Positions 1-8,844 of a stretch of DNA of 64,000 bases are shown here, in pieces (the stretch's first letter is position 1; every line of letters begins with the position of its first letter). Origin of the DNA: Vibrio sinus. GTDB lineage: Bacteria > Pseudomonadota > Gammaproteobacteria > Enterobacterales > Vibrionaceae. The position numbers and the translations under genes are program-made. The DNA lies in assembly GCF_023634645.1 (NCBI RefSeq), contig NZ_JAMKMR010000005.1, positions 1 through 64,000 of the forward strand. The letters are read 5' to 3'. The notes beneath the pieces were generated by a model. It saw only the letters and a program-made list of their open reading frames with translations. It ran no database searches and was not told the DNA's origin.

Positions 1-279
1 TGAGTAGAAATCTTATTGACTACATATATGAATTCGACTCAATTCACTCAGGATAATCATCCCCTTGTTGAATAATGTGCGAAGTCAGAACAAATAGATA
101 AATTCAAAATTTGAATGTGTATTGCTCTAGTTATTGACTATTGAAATCTTTATAAGGCTAAACCCTCATTTTATGTCAATTTACTGTCATAACGACATAA
201 AGTGCGAACTTTTGTGGTAGAAGATGTCTGAAACAAAACTTTGTTGAACCTTTGTAAAAAACAGATAGTAAGAAGAGCT

Positions 280-1074
280 ATGAAAAAAACAGCTATATTT
301 ACTGCATTAGCAGCCGTTGCACTTGCAGGTTGTAGTGCACAAAACTCCGACTTTTCAACAACTCAGAAAGCACAGATTGAAAAGATCGCTAGCCAATACA
401 TCATTCAACACCCAGAAGTGTTGATCAAAGCGACTGAGACGCTAAAGCAGCAGCAACTTGCTGCACAGAACAATGAGCAAGTACAAGCCGTACTTCAACA
501 CACTAAACAGTTGCTTGATGACTCGACAACGCCTTATGTGGGACCTAAAGACGCAAAAGTTAATGTGATTGAGTTCTTCGACTACAACTGCATCTTCTGT
601 TCAAAAATTTCTCCAGTAGTCAGAGACCTGCAAAAAGCAAACCCAGATGTTCGTTTCATCTACAAAGAAACGCCTATCTTTGGCATGCGTTGGGAATCAT
701 CTCGCTACGGAGCGGATATGGGTAACTGGATCTTTGCTCAGAAAGGTAGCAAGGCATACAACACCTTCCACAATGCGGTATACGAGAGTGGAGAAGTTGA
801 AGGTAAGCTAACGAATAAAGAAGTGGACAAAGCTGCCAAGCTTGCTGGCGTGGATGTATCGAAATTTAAGTCTGACAACAGCTTCATGAATAACTTGCAG
901 CTGTTTGGTGAGCTATCTTTCCGTGGCACACCGGCGCTAATCGTTATGCCAACTCAAGGTGCCAACAAAGATAATATTAAGATCATCCGTGGTTACGATC
1001 CTGCTGCACTAAAAGCGGCGATCGCGAGTGTAAAGGCTGGTACTGCTAAAGCACCAACAACGTCTAAATCTTAA
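280..1074 (+). CDS. DsbA-family thiol:disulfide oxidoreductase, lipoprotein
   Basis: Predicted periplasmic thiol-disulfide oxidoreductase of the DsbA/Com1-like type, 264 residues. The N-terminus is a lipoprotein signal with lipobox LAGC (Cys18), so it is probably membrane-anchored. An N-terminal helical region (about 25-85) precedes a thioredoxin fold with the active site CIFC (Cys104/Cys107) after a beta strand ending FFDYN, and a cis-proline loop RGTPA near the C-terminus. I chose the ATG at 280 because the signal peptide begins there; an in-frame TTG at 241 would add 13 residues ahead of the signal. A hairpin terminator follows. Substrates unknown; related proteins form or isomerise disulfides in exported proteins. 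The fold is clear, the exact role is not. Confidence 0.85.
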   Translation: MKKTAIFTALAAVALAGCSAQNSDFSTTQKAQIEKIASQYIIQHPEVLIKATETLKQQQLAAQNNEQVQAVLQHTKQLLDDSTTPYVGPKDAKVNVIEFFDYNCIFCSKISPVVRDLQKANPDVRFIYKETPIFGMRWESSRYGADMGNWIFAQKGSKAYNTFHNAVYESGEVEGKLTNKEVDKAAKLAGVDVSKFKSDNSFMNNLQLFGELSFRGTPALIVMPTQGANKDNIKIIRGYDPAALKAAIASVKAGTAKAPTTSKS

Positions 1075-1095
1075 TTTCCTCTTATCGGTATTTTC

Positions 1096-1122
1096 AAGAG
1101 CGCCTAATTAGGCGCTCTTTTC
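1096..1122 (+). terminator. Rho-independent terminator of the DsbA-like gene
   Basis: Nine-bp perfect stem AAGAGCGCC / GGCGCTCTT with loop TAATTA, continuing into TTTTCATTTTG. The stop codon of the convergent AraC gene (1108-1110 on the plus strand) lies in the loop, so the two genes end inside one hairpin. Confidence 0.85.
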
Positions 1123-1989
1123 ATTTTGTTGGCTGTAACAAAGCCGAAACGCTCTGGGCGTCATTTGTTTGTATTTCTTAAATAAACGATTGAAATTAGA
1201 TAAATTGTGAAAACCAGATTGAGTCGCGACATAGCTTATTGCAAGGTTAGTATCAATTAAAAGAGAGCAGGCCTTTGCGAGTCTAAGATCGGTGATGTAT
1301 TGAATGATTGGTTGTCCCATCAGGCGTTTAAAAAATCGATTTAGGGTGCTTTCACTCATACCGATATCTTGGGCTAGCTGTACGATAGACAGTGGTTGTT
1401 GATATTGTTGATGCACGGTTTCGAGTATACGGTTAAGCTGGCTCTGTTGGCGATATTCGAAACTGGCGTCACAACATTGGCGAGACAAATGCATACTTGA
1501 GTAATCCGTACAGCTCATTAAGCCATCAAGGATCTGCATCAGTAATATCAATCGTTGTCTTGTGGAGGCTTGCTTAAGTTGAATAAATGTTGGGAGCAGG
1601 TTTTGCGCAAGCGATGTTGGAAACTGTATGCCTTGTTGAGCATTCTGGGCTAGGTCTTTAGCACGTTGGAATTCAGGGAAAGTACTTGCCAGCTGAGAAA
1701 GCCACTGATGACTAAACCAAAGCACATAGACTTTATGAGGCTTATCCGGCTCAATCTTGGTACGGGAGTGCCATGTATGTGGGATATTAGGACCAATTAA
1801 CGATAAGTCATAATCTGAGTAAGCTTCAATTTTCGTATCAATATACCTTTCGCCTTGGCTATTTAGGGTTAACGTTAGCTCATATTCAGGATGAAAGTGC
1901 CACTCGAATGGTATTTCTTCTAACTCCCGAATTAGTAATCGCCATGAACAGGCTGAGTCGTTCACGATTTTTTCAAACTGAGCTCTCAT
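1108..1989 (-). CDS. AraC-family transcriptional regulator
   Basis: DNA-binding regulator of 293 residues. The N-terminal half looks like a cupin ligand-binding domain (HFHPEYELTL near residue 33). The last 100 residues contain the two AraC helix-turn-helix units: SIVQLAQDIGMSESTLNRFFK, then AISYVATQSGFHNLSNFNRLFKK followed by TPRAFR. It is divergent from the PhyH-type dioxygenase gene at 2177 with 187 bp between the starts, so that gene is the most likely target. The ligand is not predictable. It ends within the terminator hairpin of the DsbA-like gene. Confidence 0.87.
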   Translation of the reverse strand: MRAQFEKIVNDSACSWRLLIRELEEIPFEWHFHPEYELTLTLNSQGERYIDTKIEAYSDYDLSLIGPNIPHTWHSRTKIEPDKPHKVYVLWFSHQWLSQLASTFPEFQRAKDLAQNAQQGIQFPTSLAQNLLPTFIQLKQASTRQRLILLMQILDGLMSCTDYSSMHLSRQCCDASFEYRQQSQLNRILETVHQQYQQPLSIVQLAQDIGMSESTLNRFFKRLMGQPIIQYITDLRLAKACSLLIDTNLAISYVATQSGFHNLSNFNRLFKKYKQMTPRAFRLCYSQQNEKSA

Positions 1990-2095
1990 CTAATGTTTTA
2001 CCTGTATCTATATGAGGTGATTTGACCAAATAGTATCAGTATTTGCCGAAAACACATCACTCTAAACTGAGATTGTTGGCAGAATATGATGGTGT

Positions 2096-2116
2096 CCTAG
2101 GTCAACACAGCCTAGG
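2096..2116. promoter_or_regulatory. Possible regulator site: paired CCTAGG motifs
   Basis: Two copies of the hexamer CCTAGG start 15 bp apart (2096 and 2111), each followed by a pyrimidine, in the divergent AraC/dioxygenase intergenic region about 60-80 bp before the dioxygenase ATG. The position fits an operator, but AraC half-sites are more often about 21 bp apart, so assignment to the adjacent regulator is speculative. Confidence 0.3.
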
Positions 2117-2176
2117 CCTTTCGAATTGCTTATTTTGAGTGTATTTGGCTATTAACGTGAAGCAAGGAGGAAATAG

Positions 2177-3169
2177 ATGAAAAATAAATATGGCTTTGGT
2201 GACAACGTACCCGGGAATAATAGTGTGGCTAATCAAAATAATGTTCAGCTGCGAGATATCCAAAAAACTATGCCGTTGAGGGTGTTAACACAGCGTCAGT
2301 ACCAAGATTGGCAGACAAAGGGTTACGTGATAATAGAAAATGCAATTATACCTAGCTCGATTGAACGGACAAAAGACTTTCTTTGGGAGTTCCAGGAGAT
2401 GTCTGCCGATGATCCGACAACTTGGTACCAAGAGCAGCGAAAAAGCCACCAAATGATAGAGCTAAATAATTCGGGAATGGTGGAGTGCTACCACAATCAA
2501 GTGCTCTGGGATAATCGTCAGAATCAAAAGGTTTACGATGCATTTGTAGATATATGGGACAGAGAGGATCTTTGGGTAACCATAGATAGAGCGAACTTGA
2601 ACCCGCCGAATAGAGACAACAGGAATTTTGAAGGCTTTATTCACTGGGATGCCGACACTTCGCTTACACCGTTACCAGTTAATGTACAAGGTGTGTTAGC
2701 ACTCACTGATACTGATGTTGAAACAGGCGGTTTTCAATGTGTGCCGGAACTATATGGTCAATTGGAAGCTTGGCGGGACAATCAGCCAAAAGATAGAGAT
2801 CCGTATGTTCCAGACCTATCAGGCTTTGATATCGAGTTTGTACCATTAAAAGCGGGTGATTTGTTGATTTTTAACAGCCTTCTTGCCCATGGCATTAGGC
2901 CAAACCGTTCGGAACGAGTGCGAATGGCGCAATATATTTCTATGGTACCAGCGGAGGAAGAAAATATAGAGATACGTCAATGGAGAATAAACTCATGGCA
3001 AAACAGGCTCCCGCCCGATGGGTTTGCGTTTCCAGGAGATCCTAGAAAGTTGGAGCAAACCTATTACCCAAAAGCGAAGCTGTCTGAACTTGGTTTAAAG
3101 CTTCTTGGTCAATGTACTTGGCGCGAAAAAATAGACACTCAACAACCGATGTCCATTGATCTGACCTAA
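2177..3169 (+). CDS. Phytanoyl-CoA dioxygenase (PhyH)-family Fe(II)/2-oxoglutarate oxygenase
   Basis: Predicted cytoplasmic non-heme iron, 2-oxoglutarate-dependent oxygenase, 330 residues. The facial triad is visible: HWD (His156, Asp158) after FEGFI and a distal His238 in SLLAHGIRPN, followed by an arginine cluster (SERVRM) that would bind the 2-oxoglutarate carboxylate. The family hydroxylates small molecules such as phytanoyl-CoA and ectoine; nothing here fixes the substrate, and there is no ectoine cluster next to it. The start is supported by a strong Shine-Dalgarno AAGGAGG at 2164-2170. Likely controlled by the divergent AraC gene. Confidence 0.8.
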   Translation: MKNKYGFGDNVPGNNSVANQNNVQLRDIQKTMPLRVLTQRQYQDWQTKGYVIIENAIIPSSIERTKDFLWEFQEMSADDPTTWYQEQRKSHQMIELNNSGMVECYHNQVLWDNRQNQKVYDAFVDIWDREDLWVTIDRANLNPPNRDNRNFEGFIHWDADTSLTPLPVNVQGVLALTDTDVETGGFQCVPELYGQLEAWRDNQPKDRDPYVPDLSGFDIEFVPLKAGDLLIFNSLLAHGIRPNRSERVRMAQYISMVPAEEENIEIRQWRINSWQNRLPPDGFAFPGDPRKLEQTYYPKAKLSELGLKLLGQCTWREKIDTQQPMSIDLT

Positions 3170-3256
3170 AGATGAAAGCGACTGATACTGGTCATTCGAA
3201 TCGAGCCGCTTATAGGATTGTAGGAAAGGTGAGCTAAAAGCTATTGCCGATAGTGT

Positions 3257-3586
3257 TTAGAATGCGTAATCGGCAACACGATTCGGCATATTTCTTATCG
3301 TAGTTGTTGGTTTAGCATCTAAAGCAGTCACCTTAACTTGGCTATTCTCTATGCCAAACAATATGACCCTATTGTCTTGCAAGTTTAATTCGTAACTGAC
3401 GGCTTTATTCTTTGGCATATCCGAGGTTTCCGCTTCTTCAGGAGCTGGGCTTTCAGATATTGCTTTGAAGCTGCGAATTTGAGCGGATTGGTAACCATCG
3501 TTTAGGAATATCAAGTGTTCGTTTAAATCGACACTTTTTAATAAGTCTAAACTAATGGCCAATGAATCTATTGTAATTGTTATCAT
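3257..3586 (-). CDS. Hypothetical protein, 109 residues
   Basis: Not recognised. A small acidic protein without signal peptide, membrane segment or cysteine. It starts MITITIDSLAISLDLLK and has a Pro/Glu/Ala-rich middle (PAPEEAETS). The ORF is longer than expected by chance in this AT-rich area, but the ribosome-binding site (GAG about 8 nt before ATG) is weak. It is convergent with the dioxygenase gene (88 bp gap) and borders the large AT-rich gene-free region. It could be a small accessory or a decaying gene. Confidence 0.5.
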   Translation of the reverse strand: MITITIDSLAISLDLLKSVDLNEHLIFLNDGYQSAQIRSFKAISESPAPEEAETSDMPKNKAVSYELNLQDNRVILFGIENSQVKVTALDAKPTTTIRNMPNRVADYAF

Positions 3587-4710
3587 GATAAGTACTCAAC
3601 TTACTAGTATTTATATTCAGTGGATATAATGTGCACTAGCACTTTTGCCACTTTGTTAGAGATACGTCTATTCTTTGCCAACTAATTACTCAAATGACAT
3701 CATTTGAATGATTGCCATTAAGTATCAAAATATCGCGAATAGCGTTCAGAATACTGCCTCAGCCAAATGTCATAATATAAGCAATCATTGTTTAACTTAT
3801 TGTTATTTAGACAAAATATTATCTGATGCGATTCTGGTTGCGCATGATAGCACATCCACTAAGCAATAGCATACATTTCAATGGGTTTAGTAAGGTTCAG
3901 CAATTCTATGGGCAGTGAAGTTAAAGACTTCATTCGTAAGTTGTACTTATTCAAATTGTGAATGAAAATCACATTTGTATTTAATTATAAGAATTTCTTC
4001 TTATAAAAATGTTACCTAATTTACACATTTCATTCGGATGCATAATTCATTCCGCTCTAAATTCCATAGTTGATAGTTTTGTTATTAAAATTCAAAACGA
4101 AAAGTCGAAATAACTACTGTTATAGTGTTTTATACTAAAATTTTCACGTATTTTGTCTGTTGATTCAGTTTTATTTTATTTTATGCTGCCCGAAGCATAA
4201 CTGATACTTATATAACCAACTTTTTGAAAAATTAGTATGCGATACTATATGACTATTTTATGAATATTTTTTGTTTTTTATTTGTTCTATTTTGTTAATA
4301 AATATTAACTTGTTTTTGTTTTGTTGTGGGATGCATATTGTTTGATAATGTATTTTGGGAGGAATGATTACTCTTGCAGTACGATGTATGTTAAATTAAA
4401 GTTTCATTAAATGTTGATCAATATATTTCTTGGCGATAGCATCTTTTCGAACCAAAAATATTTCATATGTGAACACTTATTCTATTTATCACTCAGGATA
4501 TAGACATCCAACACGAGTGGACGGTGGATTCGTTCGAAAATCAAATAAGTGCGCCGTTCTTCATCTATGAATTAATTAAAAATACCAAACTTTAATATGG
4601 TGGTTATTTGCATAAATATTCCAAAATTTAGTTTGGTAATTCGATTTTGCTGCTATCCAAATGAATTTTTATTTGGAAGTGTACTATATTAGTCAGTCAG
4701 GAGTATATAA
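3587..4710. other. AT-rich 1.1 kb intergenic region
   Basis: No convincing coding sequence in either strand. The stretch from about 3960 to 4340 is especially AT-rich, with runs of T and TATA-like words. Near the protease start there is a 9-bp inverted repeat, TACCAAACT (4583-4591) and AGTTTGGTA (4630-4638), separated by 38 nt. The composition resembles DNA bound by H-NS-type silencers upstream of acquired or secreted-factor genes, and a long regulatory leader for the protease is the simplest reading. No RNA gene could be identified. Confidence 0.5.
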
Positions 4711-5970
4711 ATGAGAAAGTCACCGATTACTGTCAGTATTGGTATTGCGTTAACTGTCGCATGCTTTAATACATATGCTGCAGATCAAACAACATCGCAA
4801 TCGAAATCACAATCGGATCAACAATCGTTATTTGCTTATGGTACCTATAAAGAAGTAGATGGCTTGCGTGTGTTTAGCCCAAGCACTAACGAAAGTCAGG
4901 TTACGCCAAAGGCATTAACAGCCAGCAATGCCCCAGCTGAACAAATGGCACACACAAACACTTTATATGTTGCTCCTTTAGCGGGTGCCAATACTTCTAC
5001 TCCACAAGGAGTTAGTCCTAGCAGGCTTCGTACTGTATATCAAATAAACTCTCCGAGTGGAGCGGGGAAGACAATAGCCATCGTTGACGCTTATGACGAC
5101 GTTAACGCGGCTAGTAAATTAAGTCATTATTCGCAAACATTTGGTCTACCAGAAGCAGATTTTCAGGTAGTTTATGCATCAGGCTATAAACCTCAGGCAA
5201 ATGCAGGCTGGGCGGGTGAGGCAGACCTTGATGTTCAAATGGCGCACGCCATGGCACCTGATGCCAAGATTATTTTAGTAGAGGCGGCGTCGGCTAGCTT
5301 CAAAGATATGTTTGATGCGGTTCAAGTTGCAACGCAGTATGTAGAGAAAACAGGCGGTGTTGTGTCTATGAGTTGGAGCGGCTCTGATTCTTATAGTGAT
5401 ACAAGTAATGATAGCTACTTTGATAATCCAGCTGTTTATGTAGCGTCTACTGGAGATGATGGTGGTCAATCTGGCTATCCAGCAACTTCACCAAATGTTA
5501 TTGCGGCTGGTGGTACTAGAATCCAGTCAGACAATAGCCAAATAGCGTGGAGTTACAGTGCGTCTTCTAATTGGGGGGGCAACGGTGGAACCAGCTCTTA
5601 TGAGTACGAGCCTTCTTATCAGAAAAATAATAAATATGCAGACGCAGTTGTCAATGGTATGCGAGGTACACCTGACTTGTCTGCGGATGCCGATCCAGTA
5701 AGTGGTGTTTCGGTATACACGAGCAGTGGTTGGCAGGTAGTTGGCGGTACCAGCGCTGCGGCGCCGATACTGGCAGGTATCATTGCGAATGCAAATGTTC
5801 CTTCGAGCCTAACATCTTTCCAAATGCTTGAGAGAATCTACAATGCTCCTGAATCTAATTGGTACGATGTTACTGAAGGAACAAATAAGCTCAATGAAAA
5901 AGCATCAGCACATTATGACTTAGTCACGGGCCTTGGTGCGCCATTGGGTGTTAAAGGTTTTGAAGGTTAA
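4711..5970 (+). CDS. Secreted sedolisin-type (S53) serine-carboxyl peptidase
   Basis: Predicted exported endopeptidase, 419 residues, with a signal peptide (MRKSPITVSIGIALTVACFNTYA). The sedolisin signature is complete: Glu170 and Asp174 in GEADLDVQMAHAMAP, Asp249 in the ASTGDDGG oxyanion segment and the nucleophile Ser348 in GGTSAAAP. The C-terminal WYDVTEG and HYDLVTGLGAP segments fit the family calcium site. Only about 75-80 residues lie between signal and catalytic domain, much less than the long pro-domain of classical sedolisins. Preceded by GAGT about 8 nt before ATG and by a 1.1 kb AT-rich region; followed by a strong terminator. A subtilisin (S8) is less likely because the Glu-x3-Asp pair replaces the Asp/His arrangement. 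Confidence 0.88.
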   Translation: MRKSPITVSIGIALTVACFNTYAADQTTSQSKSQSDQQSLFAYGTYKEVDGLRVFSPSTNESQVTPKALTASNAPAEQMAHTNTLYVAPLAGANTSTPQGVSPSRLRTVYQINSPSGAGKTIAIVDAYDDVNAASKLSHYSQTFGLPEADFQVVYASGYKPQANAGWAGEADLDVQMAHAMAPDAKIILVEAASASFKDMFDAVQVATQYVEKTGGVVSMSWSGSDSYSDTSNDSYFDNPAVYVASTGDDGGQSGYPATSPNVIAAGGTRIQSDNSQIAWSYSASSNWGGNGGTSSYEYEPSYQKNNKYADAVVNGMRGTPDLSADADPVSGVSVYTSSGWQVVGGTSAAAPILAGIIANANVPSSLTSFQMLERIYNAPESNWYDVTEGTNKLNEKASAHYDLVTGLGAPLGVKGFEG

Positions 5971-6025
5971 TGCTTAACAGCTTAATATAGCGTTAAGTTA
6001 CTGCACTTTAATTGGCTTATAAATG

Positions 6026-6076
6026 CCCAACCATCTAACTTTTATATTTTTAGATTGGTTGGGTATTTTTATTTTT
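6026..6076 (+). terminator. Terminator of the S53 protease gene
   Basis: Stem CCCAACCATCTAA pairing with TAGATTGGTTGGG (one bulge), AT-rich loop, then TATTTTTATTTTT. Lies between convergent genes and may also slow transcription of the LacI gene. Confidence 0.85.
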
Positions 6077-6082
6077 AAAGCG

Positions 6083-7054
6083 CTAGCTTAAGCAGCGTAC
6101 AGAACCTCTATCAATTATCGTCGGTATATTTGTTTTAATCGGCGAGTCGGGAACCACTAACCGACGCGTTGCGTCACGGGCCATAGCATTGATAGGAAAA
6201 TGTAGGCTAGTCAATTTGGGTGTAACAAAGTTAGCCCTTTCACCGCTGTCATAACATATCACTGATATATCATTAGGTACGCGTAAACCATGCTCTGATA
6301 TAGCGAGCAGTGCGCCAACGGCCATTTCTTCGTTGCAACAATAAATAGCGGTTGCTTTCGACTTCAATATTTGACAAGTGAGTTGATAACCACTGGGCAA
6401 ATCATATTCACCCTCTAAGCAATGAGTCGGTATCAAACCTTCATTATCCATGGTGTCGAGAAAACCTTGGCGGCGACGCTGACTTGAGCTGCGTGAAGTG
6501 GGGCCACTGATGCAAGCGATCTTCGTATGACCTTTATCTATGCAGTGGTGTGTCGCGAGTTGGCTTGCATGGTGATGATCAAATGAAATACATTTATTTC
6601 CAATACCTTCTACCAGACGATCGAGCAAGGTAAATTCTCGGCCTTGTGCATCTAACTCAAGAATTTGTTCATCATTGATTGCCCGAACATGCAATATCAA
6701 GCCATCGCAATTCATGTTGTAGAGTTTATGGATGGCATTCAGCTCATTTTCAGCACTGCCGCGACCTTTCATTACCAGCAATTGTTTGTGATGAGATTCG
6801 GCTTCGCTTTGTACATTGTCCATAAGACTGCCAAAAAAGGCGCCTAGGTAAGAAGTTGTCACCAAACCCAGCGTATGACTTTTACTCGATGCAAGGGCCT
6901 TAGCGGCAAGGTTAGGAGTGTACCCTAGATCGGCAATGGCTTTCTCGACCAGTTGCTTGGTTTTCTCTCTGACTTTGCTTTCGCCATTAATGACTCTAGA
7001 AACCGTGGCTCTTGAAACGCCTGCCATAGCAGCAACATCTTCTAAAGTCGCCAT
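6083..7054 (-). CDS. LacI/GalR-family repressor of the beta-glucoside PTS operon
   Basis: Transcriptional repressor, 323 residues. The N-terminal LacI helix-turn-helix and hinge are clear (MATLEDVAAMAGVSRATVSRVING, then LGYTPNLAAKALASS), followed by a periplasmic-binding-protein-like effector domain with GLVTTSYLGAFFGSL and VPNDISVICYD. It is the last gene of the PTS/GH4 block, 91 bp after the GH4 gene, and presumably senses a phosphorylated or free beta-glucoside and binds the palindrome ahead of the IIB gene. It resembles AscG/GalR-type regulators; the exact inducer is not known. Confidence 0.9.
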   Translation of the reverse strand: MATLEDVAAMAGVSRATVSRVINGESKVREKTKQLVEKAIADLGYTPNLAAKALASSKSHTLGLVTTSYLGAFFGSLMDNVQSEAESHHKQLLVMKGRGSAENELNAIHKLYNMNCDGLILHVRAINDEQILELDAQGREFTLLDRLVEGIGNKCISFDHHHASQLATHHCIDKGHTKIACISGPTSRSSSQRRRQGFLDTMDNEGLIPTHCLEGEYDLPSGYQLTCQILKSKATAIYCCNEEMAVGALLAISEHGLRVPNDISVICYDSGERANFVTPKLTSLHFPINAMARDATRRLVVPDSPIKTNIPTIIDRGSVRCLS

Positions 7055-7081
7055 AAATGCACTTCCTTTTGGTTATTGAAT

Positions 7082-7101
7082 TTGAGGGCGGAGGCCCTCA
7101 A
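7082..7101 (-). other. Intergenic hairpin between GH4 and LacI genes
   Basis: Perfect 8-bp stem TTGAGGGC / GCCCTCAA around the loop GGAG. No U-run follows on the minus strand, so it is more likely a processing or stability hairpin, or an attenuator, than a full terminator. Confidence 0.45.
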
Positions 7102-7145
7102 TTCCAGTCTATGCTTACTTAGAAACGTTTATTGATAAACGCTGA

Positions 7146-8453
7146 TTAAGAAAATTGTGGCAAATATACCTTATTTTCCGACAGCACATCCTCTAACAGT
7201 GAAGCCGCAATGTCAGCGTTCCCGATAAGGGGATTGGTGACCAATGCCAGCAACGCCGCTTGTTTATCACCGTGAACGGCTGCTTGGATTGTCAAACGCT
7301 CAAAACTTTTCACTTGAGCTGTTAGCCCATGCATGACTTCAGGTAGATGACCAAATGCAATGGGGTGAGCGCCTTGGCTGTCTACGACACAATCTGTTTC
7401 AATCACTGCGTCGTTTGGTAATCCCGTTATTGTGCCATTATTACAGGTATTAACGGTAAGTCGGCTACCTAAATTGTTACGAATGGCACAAACCAAATCG
7501 ACAGCAACCTGAGAGTAAAACGAGCCGCCTCGAAAGCTAAGCTGCTCAGGCTTTTCGCTAAGTTCAGGATCTTGGTAAATTTTGAATAACTCTTGCTCAA
7601 CTTCCATCACTTGCTCGGCTCGAGTACCGTCGTTCTGCGCTTGTTTTATTTCATCAGCCAGCATGGATTGGGTCTGATAGAAATAGTGGTGATAAGGACA
7701 AGGAATAGCGTTAAGCGCTCTTAGAAAGTTAGGTTCCCAAGGTTCTTCCTTAATATTGTTCATAGTCAGTTCAGCGCCATTGCATAACTTGTCTATTACC
7801 TGCTTAGTAATATCGATACCTTGATGAGTAACCTGGTGCGCCCATACCATATGATTGAGTCCCGCGAATCGCAATTGCAGATCTTGGTAATCGACGTCCA
7901 TCATATTGGCAATCATGTGATGCATTGTGATAGGGACGTTGCAAAGGCCAATGATCTTCGCTTTGGTGTAACGAGATACCGCTTCGGTCACTATGCCTGC
8001 GGGGTTGGTGAAATTGATTATCCATGCATCCGGTGCAAGTTGTTCCACTTTTCGAGCAATGTCTAACATGACTGGTATGGTTCGCAGTGCTTTGGCAAAG
8101 CCGCCAACCCCAGTGGTTTCTTGACCAAGTAGATTGTACTTTAGTCCCAAGCGCTCATCGGCTGCACGCGCAGGAAGTTGTCCAACCCGCAACTGTGTTA
8201 ACACGAAATCAGATCCTATAATCGCATCATCAGGTGTGTAATGGGTGCTGACTTTAACTTGCTCTAAACCAGATTTATCCAGCATCCTTCGGCTTAACGC
8301 TGCAATGGTTTCCAACTTGTATTGGCCTTGTTCGACATCTACCAGTGCAATTTCTTTCAATGGCAACACGTTCCAGCGTTGGATCAATCCCTCTATAAGT
8401 TCTGGTGTATAACTGCTTCCGCCACCAATAATGGCAATTTTAGTTGATGTCAT
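7146..8453 (-). CDS. celF: 6-phospho-beta-glucosidase, glycoside hydrolase family 4
   Basis: Cytoplasmic hydrolase of phosphorylated beta-glucosides delivered by the PTS, 435 residues. GH4 enzymes use NAD+ and a divalent metal in an oxidation-elimination mechanism. The dinucleotide-binding motif is [12 protein letters not shown]; metal ligands Cys171 (GLCNVP) and His201 (GLNHMVW) and the motif [13 protein letters not shown] are present. The ATG overlaps the stop of the IIA gene by 4 bp, indicating coupled translation. The CNVP motif and the partner PTS favour 6-phospho-beta-glucosidase (CelF/LicH-like) over alpha-glucosidase. Called celF by analogy with the E. coli cel/chb operon; substrate could be cellobiose, chitobiose or an aryl-glucoside. 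Confidence 0.9.
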   Translation of the reverse strand: MTSTKIAIIGGGSSYTPELIEGLIQRWNVLPLKEIALVDVEQGQYKLETIAALSRRMLDKSGLEQVKVSTHYTPDDAIIGSDFVLTQLRVGQLPARAADERLGLKYNLLGQETTGVGGFAKALRTIPVMLDIARKVEQLAPDAWIINFTNPAGIVTEAVSRYTKAKIIGLCNVPITMHHMIANMMDVDYQDLQLRFAGLNHMVWAHQVTHQGIDITKQVIDKLCNGAELTMNNIKEEPWEPNFLRALNAIPCPYHHYFYQTQSMLADEIKQAQNDGTRAEQVMEVEQELFKIYQDPELSEKPEQLSFRGGSFYSQVAVDLVCAIRNNLGSRLTVNTCNNGTITGLPNDAVIETDCVVDSQGAHPIAFGHLPEVMHGLTAQVKSFERLTIQAAVHGDKQAALLALVTNPLIGNADIAASLLEDVLSENKVYLPQFS

Positions 8454-8818
8454 TGTATGGCTCCTTGAGTATCTGATGTACGTCGAAATAATTCGATCAT
8501 GTCCAATGCCAGATCTTGGATTAGCATGGCATTCATTAGGTGATCTTGGGCATGGACAAGTATTAGCGTCGTTGGCAGCTTGCCACTTCCTTCGTCCATG
8601 CCAATGAGCTGAGTTTGTATCGTGTGTGCTTGATTCACCGCTTGTTTAGATTCATCGAAATGCTGCTGAGCTTGCTCGAAGTTATTCTTTCGTGCAGCTT
8701 GAATTGCCATTAACGCGCAGCTGCGAGCTTGGCCAGCGTTGACCAGCAATTCCATGATGGTGGATTCTAAATCAATCATTTCTGTATCTGCAGTGGTTTT
8801 GTCGATCAGAGTTTCCAT
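8450..8818 (-). CDS. celC: PTS lactose/cellobiose-family IIA component
   Basis: Phosphocarrier of 122 residues that passes phosphate from HPr to the IIB protein. All-helical lac-family IIA, with the HAQDHLM motif carrying the phosphorylatable histidine (His89, with His93 nearby) and the early helix MELLVNAGQARSCALMAIQAARKN truncated here only in quotation. It lies 26 bp after the IIC gene and overlaps the GH4 gene by 4 bp. Equivalent to E. coli ChbA/CelC. Confidence 0.9.
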   Translation of the reverse strand: METLIDKTTADTEMIDLESTIMELLVNAGQARSCALMAIQAARKNNFEQAQQHFDESKQAVNQAHTIQTQLIGMDEGSGKLPTTLILVHAQDHLMNAMLIQDLALDMIELFRRTSDTQGAIQ

Positions 8819-8844
8819 AGATAAATTCCGTAATATTTATTTGA

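Noticed and set aside
1..279. Search for a gene or RNA in the first 279 bp
   Set aside because: No frame, RNA signature or clear promoter was found; the upstream gene probably ends outside the window.
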